Below, in pieces: positions 1 to 7,676 of a DNA stretch of 64,000 nucleotides. The DNA is taken from contig NZ_BAAAYN010000017.1 of assembly GCF_039536245.1 (NCBI RefSeq), forward strand, positions 567,302 to 631,301. The letters run 5' to 3'. Both the position numbers and the translations under genes were made by a program. How positions within the stretch are numbered: position 1 is the stretch's first letter; every line of letters starts with the position of its first letter. The notes beneath the pieces are model-generated. The model saw nothing but the letters and a program-made list of their open reading frames with translations. It was not told where the DNA came from and ran no database searches. The stretch is from Cryptosporangium minutisporangium. GTDB taxonomy: Bacteria; Actinomycetota; Actinomycetes; Mycobacteriales; Cryptosporangiaceae.

Positions 1-519
1 GGCGCCCGCCGCGACCGCGGCCCGGTAGGCGGTCAGCGCGGTCGCGTCGTTCACGAGGCTCTCACCCTGCAGCACCTGCAGATACCGCCGCGGCATGCCG
101 AGCTCGCGCCCGACCGCGGTGGCCGCCACCGCGTCGGGTGGCGCGACGATGGCCCCGAGCGCGAAAGCCGCGGCCAGCGGCATCCCGGGAATCAGCGCCC
201 AGGCGGCCACGGCCACCAGCACGGTGCTGAACAGCGTGTAGCCGATCGACATCAGCAGGATCGGCCGCTTGTTGAGCCGGAATCCGCGCGACGAGCTCCG
301 CCAGGCCGCCGAGTAGAGCAGCGGCGGCAGGAACAGCGCGAGGACGATCTCCGGATTCAGCGTGTAGTCCGGGACCCCCGGCAGATACGACACACCCAGC
401 CCGACGAGGACGAGCAGAATAGGCGGCGAAATGCGCAGTTTTCGGGCGAGTCCGGCGACGAACGCCGCCCCGATGATCAACCCGAACACCGCCACCAGAT
501 CCGCGGTCTCGAAATGCAC
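1..519 (-). CDS. Na+/H+ antiporter, CPA1/NhaP type (3' part lies outside the window)
   Basis: N-terminal part of a monovalent cation/proton antiporter that would exchange Na+ or K+ for H+ across the cytoplasmic membrane. About 173 residues are visible, starting VHFETADLVAVFG from a GTG. They form several hydrophobic helices and contain the family-typical stretch APPDAVAATAVGRELGMP followed by GESLVNDATA, which in this family carries the ion-binding acidic residues. A ribosome site AAGGAGG lies just upstream of the GTG and supports this start. The gene diverges from the UBP zinc-finger gene; in actinobacteria such zinc fingers are often next to, or fused with, antiporters of this type. Confidence 0.85.
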   Translation of the reverse strand, partial: MHFETADLVAVFGLIIGAAFVAGLARKLRISPPILLVLVGLGVSYLPGVPDYTLNPEIVLALFLPPLLYSAAWRSSSRGFRLNKRPILLMSIGYTLFSTVLVAVAAWALIPGMPLAAAFALGAIVAPPDAVAATAVGRELGMPRRYLQVLQGESLVNDATALTAYRAAVAAGA

Positions 520-615
520 CCGGCCTCCTTGTTCTCCGGCCTGCCGGCCGCCGCCTTTATCGTGCCAGCCGATCAACTTTCACCAGGAACAATGGGAGGC
601 GATCAAGGAGGCAAG

Positions 616-873
616 TTGGCAATCTGCACACATATCGCCGAGTCGAACGACACCCAGCCACGATCCACCGGCTGCGAGGAATGCCTGGAAATCGGTTGGC
701 GTTGGGTGCATCTCCGCACCTGCCTGGAGTGCGGGCACGTGGGCTGTTGTGACTCGTCTCGCGGCAAGCACGCGACCGCGCACTTCCACGACGTGAAGCA
801 CCCCGTGGTGCAGTCCGCGGAGCCGGGCGAGAGCTGGAAATGGTGCTTCGTGGACGAAGCGCTAGCACCGTGA
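616..873 (+). CDS. UBP-type zinc-finger protein
   Basis: Small protein of about 85 residues that is almost entirely a zf-UBP domain: paired cysteines (CTH, CEEC, CLECGHVGCC) and histidines (KHATAHFHDVKHPV) in the usual order, ending in WKWCFVDE. In eukaryotes this fold binds ubiquitin tails; the bacterial role is unknown and metal binding is the safe prediction. I chose the TTG at 616 because AAGGAGG lies four bases upstream and homologues begin directly at the first CTH; an ATG at 592 is the alternative. It is divergent from the antiporter gene, with under 100 bp between the starts, so co-regulation is plausible. Confidence 0.8.
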   Translation: MAICTHIAESNDTQPRSTGCEECLEIGWRWVHLRTCLECGHVGCCDSSRGKHATAHFHDVKHPVVQSAEPGESWKWCFVDEALAP

Positions 874-897
874 AAAACCTCCGTTAACGGATGCTTC

Positions 898-930
898 GGG
901 GGCGTTGTCGCAGGTCATGGCAGCGCCCCC
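898..930 (+). terminator. Possible terminator after the zinc-finger gene
   Basis: Ten-base arms GGGGGCGTTG and CAGCGCCCCC (one G-U pair) with a 13-base loop, about 25 bases after the stop codon. No T-tract. Just before it, at 880-891, is a perfect 12-bp palindrome TCCGTTAACGGA that could instead be a protein-binding site. Confidence 0.4.
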
Positions 931-963
931 CACAGCACCGGACAACAGGGCACACTAACCCGC

Positions 964-2757
964 ATGCGTAGTCTTCTGCTTACTTTCCGTAGAAGAAGCA
1001 ACAGCCGCCCCCCGGAACCTCAGAAACCACCGCCGCGCTCGTTACGGGTTCTGCTGCTGGTGTCGTCGTTCAACGGGCTGACCCAGCGGGTGTGGTGCGC
1101 GCTCCGCGAGCAAGGTCATACCGTGGCGGTCGAGTTCGCCCGCGACGAGGAATCGATCGCGGACGCGGCTCGGCGCGCCGACCCCCAACTGATCCTGTGC
1201 CCGTTCCTGAAAGAGCGGGTTCCGACCGAGGTCTGGCAGAAGTGGACCACGCTGATCATCCACCCGGGTCCGGTGGGTGACCGTGGCCCGTCGAGCCTCG
1301 ACTGGGCGATCAGCGAGGGGAAGACCGAGTGGGGCGTGACCGCGCTCCAGGCCGTCGAAGAGATGGACGCCGGCCCGGTCTGGGCGACCCGCACCTTCCC
1401 CCTCCCGGCCGACCCGCCGACGAAGTCGAGCCTGTACAACGGACCGATCGCCGACGCCGCGATGAGCTGCGTCGAGGAAGTGCTCGCCAAGCTGGACGAT
1501 CCGGACTTCCGACCCACGCCGCCCGAAGAGCTGGCGAAGATCCAGGTCCGACCCCAGATGCGCCAGGCCGATCGGGCCTTCTCCTGGTCCGAACCGGCCG
1601 AGGCGATCGTCCGCAAGATCCGCGCCGCCGACGGCACGCCGGGCGTCCGGACCGAGATCGCCGGGGTGCGCGTCTGGGCCTTCGACGCGTACGTCGGTCC
1701 GCGTCAGGCGGATCCTCCGGGCACCGTCGTCGCGTGCCGCGACGGAGCGGTGCTCGTCGCTGCCGGTACGGGCAGCGTGTGGCTCGGCCACCTCAAGAAA
1801 ATTCCGGACGAAACACCGCGCGCCAAAAATGGAGTCAAGCTACCGGCGGCGCTGGTACTCGCCGACCACCTCCCCGACGGGCTGACCTCGCCCACCGCCG
1901 CCGCGCCGACCGTCGAACAGTGCGGTCCGGGCCGGGTCCACTACGTGCGCCGGGGTGAGATCGGGTACGTCGTCCTGGACTGTTACAACGGCGCGCTCGC
2001 CACCGACGGCTGCAACCAGGCCCTGCACGCGCTGCGGCACGCCATCCGGCAGGACACGCTGGCGATCGTGCTGCGCGGTGGCTCCGGGCCGTTCTGCAAC
2101 GGCATCGATCTCAATCGCATCGAAGCCGCGAGCAACCCGGCCGCCGAGGCGTGGGCGAACATCACCGCGATCAACGACGTCTGCCGCGAGCTGATCACCT
2201 GCCGCAACCAGGTGACGATCGCCGCGTTCAGCGGCAGCGCCGGCGCCGGCGGTGTGATGCTCCCGTTCGGCGCCGACCTGGTCGTCGCCCGCGACGGGGT
2301 GGTGCTCAACCCGTTCTACGAGATGGGTCTCACCGGCTCCGAGCTGCACACCTACACGCTCCCCCGGCGCGTAGGCCCGGACGTGGCGAGGCGGCTCCTC
2401 ACCGACGCGCTGCCGGTCAACGTGACCACCGCGCAGCGACTGGGGTTGGTGGACGAGATCGGACCACGCGACCCCGGCCCGTTCGGCAACTGGCTGCACG
2501 AGGTGGCACTGCGCTACCTCGACCGCGGCCTGCGGGAGCGGACGCTGCGGCGGAAGGCGGAGGTCCTCGACCGGGACCTCAGCGTCCGGCCACTCGACGC
2601 CTACGAGGCCCGTGAGCTGGGCGAGATGGCCCAGGACATGTTCGACGACCGGCAGGGGTTCGACGCCGCCCGCCGAGCGTTCGTGCACAAGCACGCCCCC
2701 GAGCGCACGCCCGCGCGTCTAGCCCTCCATCGAGCGCCAGGTTTCGTCCGCGGATGA
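964..2757 (+). CDS. hypX: HypX/HoxX-like fusion: formyltransferase plus enoyl-CoA hydratase domains
   Basis: 597 residues with the architecture of hydrogenase maturation factor HypX. An N-terminal formyl-THF transferase-like domain (about 28-180, motif IIHPGPVGDRG near residue 100) and a C-terminal formyltransferase subdomain are followed by an enoyl-CoA hydratase/isomerase domain (about 325-530, SGPFCNGIDL and GSAGAGGVMLPFG). In known systems HypX makes the CO ligand of [NiFe]-hydrogenase from formyl-THF in air. No hydrogenase structural or hyp genes are present here, so it is an orphan in this window. The first 27 residues are a basic, proline-rich extension absent from typical HypX, so the true start may be later. 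The stop codon falls inside the first unit of the 14-bp tandem repeat. Confidence 0.85.
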   Translation: MRSLLLTFRRRSNSRPPEPQKPPPRSLRVLLLVSSFNGLTQRVWCALREQGHTVAVEFARDEESIADAARRADPQLILCPFLKERVPTEVWQKWTTLIIHPGPVGDRGPSSLDWAISEGKTEWGVTALQAVEEMDAGPVWATRTFPLPADPPTKSSLYNGPIADAAMSCVEEVLAKLDDPDFRPTPPEELAKIQVRPQMRQADRAFSWSEPAEAIVRKIRAADGTPGVRTEIAGVRVWAFDAYVGPRQADPPGTVVACRDGAVLVAAGTGSVWLGHLKKIPDETPRAKNGVKLPAALVLADHLPDGLTSPTAAAPTVEQCGPGRVHYVRRGEIGYVVLDCYNGALATDGCNQALHALRHAIRQDTLAIVLRGGSGPFCNGIDLNRIEAASNPAAEAWANITAINDVCRELITCRNQVTIAAFSGSAGAGGVMLPFGADLVVARDGVVLNPFYEMGLTGSELHTYTLPRRVGPDVARRLLTDALPVNVTTAQRLGLVDEIGPRDPGPFGNWLHEVALRYLDRGLRERTLRRKAEVLDRDLSVRPLDAYEARELGEMAQDMFDDRQGFDAARRAFVHKHAPERTPARLALHRAPGFVRG

Positions 2758-3249
2758 CGGTCCGCGGATGACGGTCCGCGGATGACGGTCCGCGGATGAC
2801 GGTCCGCGGATGACGGTCCGCGGATGACGGTCCGCGGATGACGGTCCGCGGATGACGGTCCGCGGATGACGGTCCGCGGATGACGGTCCGCGGATGACGG
2901 TCCGCGGATGACGGTCCGCGGATGACGGTCCGCGGATGACGGTCCGCGGATGACGGTCCGCGGATGACGGTCCGCGGATGACGGTCCGCGGATGACGGTC
3001 CGCGGATGACGGTCCGCGGATGACGGTCCGCGGATGACGGTCCGCGGATGACGGTCCGCGGATGACGGTCCGCGGATGACGGTCCGCGGATGACGGTCCG
3101 CGGATGACGGTCCGCGGATGACGGTCCGCGGATGACGGTCCGCGGATGACGGTCCGCGGATGACGGTCCGCGGATGACGGTCCGCGGATGACGGTCCGCG
3201 GATGACGGTCCGCGGATGACGGTCCGCGGATGACGGTCCGCGGATGACG
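2746..3249. repeat. Perfect tandem repeat: 36 copies of a 14-bp unit
   Basis: Unit GTCCGCGGATGACG repeated head to tail 36 times (504 bp) with no mismatch that I can find. Each unit contains the palindrome TCCGCGGA. The first unit supplies the last codons and the TGA of hypX. Because 14 is not a multiple of 3, all forward frames meet TGA, while one reverse frame stays open by chance. The array ends directly in a long hairpin. There are no spacers, so this is not CRISPR. Perfect identity suggests recent expansion by slippage or active homogenisation. Confidence 0.97.
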
Positions 3250-3293
3250 GCAAATGGACGTTATCGCAGGCAGCGATAACGTCCATTTGCCGT
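3247..3293. terminator. Long perfect hairpin between converging genes
   Basis: Inverted repeat with 21-bp perfect arms (3247-3267 and 3273-3293) around the loop AGGCA. The arms are unusually AT-rich for this genome (core AAATGGACGTTATCGC). It lies between hypX (+) and the small gene at 3331 (-), so it could terminate both. There is no T-tract, as is common in actinobacteria. Its left arm begins within the last tandem-repeat unit. Confidence 0.7.
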
Positions 3294-3330
3294 TGTGGCG
3301 AGGGGAACCTCTCGGGCTACAGAGTGCCGA

Positions 3331-3690
3331 TCACGCGGGACGCTGCACCGCGGCGAGCGTTGCTTCCCAGTCGATCGCGACGGCGTTGGCGTCGGTGGGT
3401 AGCACCCGGACCGCGAGATGCGCGCCCGGGAACGCGAGCGGCACCGCGGCTGGCGGTACCGGGTTGCCGATCCGGACCTCGTAGTCTTCGGCGTCCGGCC
3501 GGGTCACGGTCAACACGAACTCGTACAGGCTTACGCCGTAAGGGCTGCGCATGCCGAGCGGGCCGCTCGCCACGATCGTTGCCTCCGCCGGTGTTCCGGT
3601 CTCCAGCAGGTCGGCCGTGCTGGGCCCAGTGGCGTGATCGGATGGCAGGTCGTCGGTGTCGTTCACGTTCTGTTCAGCGAAAGGTCCCAT
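3331..3690 (-). CDS. Hypothetical protein
   Basis: 119 residues that I do not recognise. The first 30 are acidic and look disordered; the rest reads as a small beta-rich domain ([45 protein letters not shown]), resembling the short OB- or SH3-like modules found in many actinobacterial proteins of unknown function. No signal peptide or membrane segment. It sits alone between the long hairpin and the thiamine transport operon, 82 bp from the thiQ stop, and could be its own transcription unit. The start has only a weak ribosome site, so the N-terminus is uncertain. Confidence 0.6.
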   Translation of the reverse strand: MGPFAEQNVNDTDDLPSDHATGPSTADLLETGTPAEATIVASGPLGMRSPYGVSLYEFVLTVTRPDAEDYEVRIGNPVPPAAVPLAFPGAHLAVRVLPTDANAVAIDWEATLAAVQRPA

Positions 3691-3772
3691 GGCTCGCGAC
3701 CGTACAAACGTTGCCGGGGGATGTCGCCGGAACTGACGCGCACCCGTCAGTGCTTTCTGTCCCCGGAACGTC

Positions 3773-4759
3773 TTACTCGGGCGACTCGCGGGGAAGAACG
3801 ACGATCTGCGGCGGGTCGAACCGCACCGAGACCGTGTCCCCCGGCGCCGGTGCAGTGGCCGGCGGGCAGTGCGCCTCCAGCGGCGGCGCGCCCGGGATCG
3901 TCAGCAGTACCTCGACACGATCGCCCGCGAACGTCGCCACGTCCACCGTCGCCATGACGTCGCCTGCCGCCGGTGACAGCAGCACCCCGGCGGGCCGGAT
4001 CAGAAGTGAGTGCCCGGCGAACCCAGCCGGTACCGGCCCCCAGGGGGTAGCCGCCTGGCCGTCCGCGACGGCCACGTTCGCGAAGCCGAGGAATCGAGCG
4101 ACGAACTCGGACGCGGGCTGCTCCCAGACCTCGCGCGGCGTACCGATCTGGGCGATCCGCCCGGCGGCCATGACCACCACCCGGTCGGCCAGCGCGAATG
4201 CCTCTCGCTGGTCGTGGGTGACCGCCAGGACGGTGGTACCGAGACGGACGAACAGGCGCCGGAGCTCCACCACCAACCGCTCCCGCAGCGCCCGGTCGAG
4301 TTGCCCCAGCGGCTCGTCGAGCATCAGGAGCCGCGGCGACGGCGCCAGCGCCCTGGCCAGTGCCACCCGCTGCTGCTCGCCGCCGGAGAGCGTGTCGATC
4401 CGGCGTGACCCCGCGTCCGGAAGACCGACGAGTTCCAGCAGCGATGCGACGTCGACCCGGGAATTACCGAAGCGGATGTTGCCGGCCACATCGTGGTGCG
4501 GGAACAGCGCGTGATCCTGGAACATCAGCCCGACGCCACGGCGGTGCGGTGGTACCCGCGTGACGTCGGCGCCGTCCAGCACCACCCGTCCGGCAGACGG
4601 TTCCTGCAGCCCGGCAACCACACGTAGCAGCGTGCTCTTGCCGCTTCCGCTCGGGCCGAGGACGGCGACGACCTCGGAATCGGCAACGTCGAGGTCGACG
4701 TCGAGCAATGCGTTCTTCGACCCGAAGCGGACCGAGACGCCGGCGACCGACAGGCTCAC
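3773..4759 (-). CDS. thiQ: Thiamine ABC transporter ATP-binding protein
   Basis: ATPase subunit (328 residues) energising thiamine or thiamine pyrophosphate import. Walker [10 protein letters not shown] near residue 36, Q-loop ([11 protein letters not shown]), signature LSGGEQQR, Walker B LLMLDEP and switch His (AVTHDQ) are all present, followed by a C-terminal TOBE-like regulatory domain (about 240-325). The gene overlaps the upstream permease by 4 bp (ATGA), so translation is coupled. Sequence alone would also fit an iron or polyamine importer; the TPP riboswitch before the operon and the ThiB-like binding protein decide for thiamine. Confidence 0.85.
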   Translation of the reverse strand: MSLSVAGVSVRFGSKNALLDVDLDVADSEVVAVLGPSGSGKSTLLRVVAGLQEPSAGRVVLDGADVTRVPPHRRGVGLMFQDHALFPHHDVAGNIRFGNSRVDVASLLELVGLPDAGSRRIDTLSGGEQQRVALARALAPSPRLLMLDEPLGQLDRALRERLVVELRRLFVRLGTTVLAVTHDQREAFALADRVVVMAAGRIAQIGTPREVWEQPASEFVARFLGFANVAVADGQAATPWGPVPAGFAGHSLLIRPAGVLLSPAAGDVMATVDVATFAGDRVEVLLTIPGAPPLEAHCPPATAPAPGDTVSVRFDPPQIVVLPRESPE

Positions 4760-6387
4760 AGCTCTCCTCCGGCGTTGCTCGGCCGCAGCCGGTCGAGCGT
4801 GATCAGCGTCGCCGCACAGACGACCATCAAGATCGTGGCCAGCGCCATCGCCTGGCCGCTGTTGATCGCGCCGGGCCGCCCGAGCAGCTGTGAGATCGCC
4901 ACCGGGATCGTGGGGCTATCGCCGCGAGCGATGAACACGGTCGCGCCGAACTCGCCGAGCGAGATCGCGAACGCGAACCCGGCGGCCGCGGCCAGCGGAC
5001 GCCAGATCAGCGGCGCGTCGACGCGCCACCAGACTTGCAGCGGGGGCGCTCCGAGCACCGCGGCGGCCTCGCGCAGCCGGTCGTCGATCGCCCGCAGCAC
5101 CGGCAGCACCGCACGGACGACGAACGGCACCGCCACCAGGGCTTGCGCGCAGGGCACCAGGAGAGCCGAGTCCCGCAGGTCGAGCGGGGGTTCGTCGAGC
5201 GCGATCAGGAACCCAAAACCGACGGTCACCGCCGAGGTGCCCAGCGGCAGCATCAGCAGCAGCCCGAACGGTCCGGTCAACCGCCCCGGCCGGGCGAGCA
5301 CGACCGCGGCGCAGACGCCGACCACCACCGCGATGACGGTCGCCGCGACCGCGTACCGGAGCGACGTCAGCACGGTCTCCCAGGCCGGAACCGGCAGCGC
5401 GCTGGACGCGTCGGCGTGGCCCAGCGCCCGCCAGTACGTGAGGCCGTAACCGTCCGCGGTCGCGAACGACCGCTCGACCAGCACGGCCAGCGGGATCAAC
5501 AGGAGCCCGACCAGTACGACGAGGTTGATGCCGACGAACGTCCACTCGCCCCAGCCGCGCGGGGGCCGGGGCGTCGGTTCCGCCAGCCGCGCCGCCCGCC
5601 GCCGTCCCGTCAACAGACCGTCGACGGCGAGCAGCACGGCGACAGCGGCGAACTGCACCAGCGAGAGCACCGCCGCGCCGGAGAGGTCGAGTTGGTAGAC
5701 GGTCCGGCGGTAGATCTCGACCTCGAGCGTGGCGTACTCCGGGCCGCCGAGGATCTGCACGATGCCGAACGAGGTGAACGTGAACAGGAACACCACCGAC
5801 GCGGCGGCGGCGATCGCGGGCCGGAGCGCCGGGAGCGTCACCCGCCGGAACGCAGCGAGTCGTGAGGCACCGAGGACCCGGGCGGCCTCCTCCTGACGCC
5901 GGTCGAGCTGCGCCCAGACGCCACCGACGAGCCGCACCACGACCGCGTAGTTGAAGAACACGTGCGCGGCGAGGATCGCCCAGACCGTCCGGTCCAGCTC
6001 GACGCCGAGCAGGCCGTCCGGGCCGATCAACGCCAGGAACGCCGCCCCGACCACCACGGTCGGCAGCACGAAGGGCACGATGACCAGCGCCTTGAGCAGT
6101 GCCCGGCCGGGGAGCCGGTACCGGGCCAGCATCGCGGCGCCGGGCAGCGCGATCAGCACGGTGAGAACCGTCGAGGCCACCGCCTGCCACACCGTGAACC
6201 AGAGCACGTGCCGGACACCGGGGCTCGCGAGGAGCTTCCCGGGTGAGCCCTCCCCGAAGCCGATCCCGAGCAGGGACGCGACCGGGTACGCGAAGAAGAG
6301 CGCGAGGAAGCTCAGCGGAACGAACGCCAGCACGCCTCGGCCCCACCGGACCGATGCCGGGCGCCGAAGACGCCCGGCACTCGGCAC
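4756..6387 (-). CDS. thiP: Thiamine ABC transporter permease, fused two-domain type
   Basis: About 543 residues with some 12 predicted membrane helices and two MetI-like permease domains in one chain, the layout of ThiP/FbpB proteins. Each half ends with the EAA-type loop that docks the ATPase (EEAARVLGASRLAAFRRVTLPAL in the first half, LREAAAVLGAPPLQVWWRV in the second). I chose the GTG three bases after the thiB stop; a GTG at 6426, overlapping thiB by 37 bases, is also possible and neither has a strong ribosome site. The middle gene of the thiB-thiP-thiQ operon. Confidence 0.85.
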   Translation of the reverse strand: MPSAGRLRRPASVRWGRGVLAFVPLSFLALFFAYPVASLLGIGFGEGSPGKLLASPGVRHVLWFTVWQAVASTVLTVLIALPGAAMLARYRLPGRALLKALVIVPFVLPTVVVGAAFLALIGPDGLLGVELDRTVWAILAAHVFFNYAVVVRLVGGVWAQLDRRQEEAARVLGASRLAAFRRVTLPALRPAIAAAASVVFLFTFTSFGIVQILGGPEYATLEVEIYRRTVYQLDLSGAAVLSLVQFAAVAVLLAVDGLLTGRRRAARLAEPTPRPPRGWGEWTFVGINLVVLVGLLLIPLAVLVERSFATADGYGLTYWRALGHADASSALPVPAWETVLTSLRYAVAATVIAVVVGVCAAVVLARPGRLTGPFGLLLMLPLGTSAVTVGFGFLIALDEPPLDLRDSALLVPCAQALVAVPFVVRAVLPVLRAIDDRLREAAAVLGAPPLQVWWRVDAPLIWRPLAAAAGFAFAISLGEFGATVFIARGDSPTIPVAISQLLGRPGAINSGQAMALATILMVVCAATLITLDRLRPSNAGGEL

Positions 6388-6389
6388 GG

Positions 6390-7442
6390 TCAGCGCAGGA
6401 CCGCGTTCGTCCACTCGTCGATCCACGCCTCACGGTTCTTCGTGATCTGGTCGGCAGGCAGCGTCAGCGGCTTCGCCGGGAGCGCCGCGTACTTCGTGAA
6501 CTCCGGCGGCAACGGCGTGTCGGTGACCGCGGGCCACACGAACATCTGCAACGGGACGTCCTTCTGGAACGTGGGCGAGAGCAGGAAGTCCAGCAGCTTC
6601 TTCCCGCCCCCCGGGTTCTCCGCACCGTCGAGCAGGCCGGCGTACTCGACCTGCCGGAAGCAGGTGTCGGTGACGACCCCGGACGGGGCGTCGGCCGGCT
6701 TCTTCTCCGCGTAGACCACCTCGGCCGGCGGGCTGGACGCGTACGAGACGACCAGCGGCCGGTCGCCCTTGCCCTGCGAGCCGACCGTGAAGCGCTGCTG
6801 GTACGCCTCCTCCCAGCCGTCGACGACGAGGGCGCCGTTCGCCTTCAGCTTCGCCCAGTAGTCCTTCCAGCCGTCCTCCCCGTAGGTGGCGACGCTGCCG
6901 AGCAGGAACGCCAGGCCGGGCGAGGACGTCGCCGGGTTCTCGACCACGAGCAGGTTCTTGTACTCGGGCTTCAGCAGGTCGGCGTAGCTCGTCGGAGGCG
7001 CCACCTTCTTGCCGGCGAACCAGGCCTTGTCGTAGTTGACGCAGACGTCGCCGAAGTCGACCGGGGTGGCCTTACCGTCCGTGCCCTGGGTGAGGGCCGA
7101 GGGCAGCGCGTCGCCGCCCTTCGCCGTGTAGGAGGTGAACACGCCTGCGTCCACGGCCCGGGACAGGAACGTGCTGTCGACGCCGAACAGGACGTCACCC
7201 TGCGGGTTGCCCTTGCTCAGCACCGCCTTGTTGACCAGCGCACCGGCGTCGCCGCTGCGTAGGACCTTGACCGTGAGGCCGCTCTGCTTCTGGAAGTCCT
7301 TCAGGACGTTCTCGCTGACCGCGAACGACTCGTGCGTGACGAGCGTGACGGTCTTCGAGTCGGATTTGCCGTCCTCCGACGACGAGCAGGCACCGAGTGC
7401 CGCTAGCAAAACTCCGACCGCCAGTAAACGTGGGGTGCGCAT
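6390..7442 (-). CDS. thiB: Thiamine-binding lipoprotein of the ABC transporter
   Basis: Extracellular substrate-binding protein of about 350 residues. It begins MRTPRLLAVGVLLAALGACSS: a basic N-region, a hydrophobic core and a lipobox (LGAC), so it should be lipid-anchored. The mature part has the ThiB/iron-binding family pattern (VTLVTHESFAVSENVL, QGDVLFGVDSTFLSRA, PTSYADLLKPEYKNLLVV, NPATSSPGLAFL). The ATG at 7442 has GGAGGG upstream. A longer reading frame continues 5' but only by translating the riboswitch, so it is rejected. First gene of the operon, controlled by the TPP riboswitch. Confidence 0.9.
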   Translation of the reverse strand: MRTPRLLAVGVLLAALGACSSSEDGKSDSKTVTLVTHESFAVSENVLKDFQKQSGLTVKVLRSGDAGALVNKAVLSKGNPQGDVLFGVDSTFLSRAVDAGVFTSYTAKGGDALPSALTQGTDGKATPVDFGDVCVNYDKAWFAGKKVAPPTSYADLLKPEYKNLLVVENPATSSPGLAFLLGSVATYGEDGWKDYWAKLKANGALVVDGWEEAYQQRFTVGSQGKGDRPLVVSYASSPPAEVVYAEKKPADAPSGVVTDTCFRQVEYAGLLDGAENPGGGKKLLDFLLSPTFQKDVPLQMFVWPAVTDTPLPPEFTKYAALPAKPLTLPADQITKNREAWIDEWTNAVLR

Positions 7443-7501
7443 CCGGTTCCCTCCGGAGTCGAGCACCGGGATGAGCCGTGGGGCGTGAAGTGTCCGGCGA
7501 G

Positions 7502-7600
7502 CGCCGGTTCTCCCTCCGCTGGCATTACCCAGAGCAGGTTCCACGGGTCGGCGATGAACGCTTGTCGCCCTCTCAGCCCGGCTGTCCCGAGCTCCCCGGC
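7502..7600 (-). promoter_or_regulatory. TPP riboswitch (THI element) upstream of thiBPQ
   Basis: Read on the minus strand, the region shows the conserved TPP-aptamer blocks in order: the CTGAGA box (7571-7576), the GGAACCTG block (around 7535-7542) and TAATGCCAGCGGAGGG (7512-7527), enclosed by a pairing P1 (CGCCGGGG near 7600 and CCGGCG near 7502). It ends about 60 bases before the thiB start, room for a ribosome-site sequestering or terminator platform. Binding of thiamine pyrophosphate should turn the importer off. Confidence 0.95.
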
Positions 7601-7676
7601 GGGTGGCTGACCACCCGCGACGACGATCCTAACCGCGAGTGGTTGAGACGACCCCATTGCGGTCACTACCTCGGTC

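Noticed and set aside
2746-3249. CRISPR array
   Set aside because: Units are directly abutting and identical, with no spacers and no cas genes.
2579-3286. Minus-strand open frame of 235 codons through the tandem repeat
   Set aside because: It is only the translation of the 14-bp repeat plus the antisense of hypX, with no ribosome site and repeated 14-residue units.
7443-7544. N-terminal extension of ThiB
   Set aside because: It would translate the TPP riboswitch; the lipoprotein signal and ribosome site mark the start at 7442.
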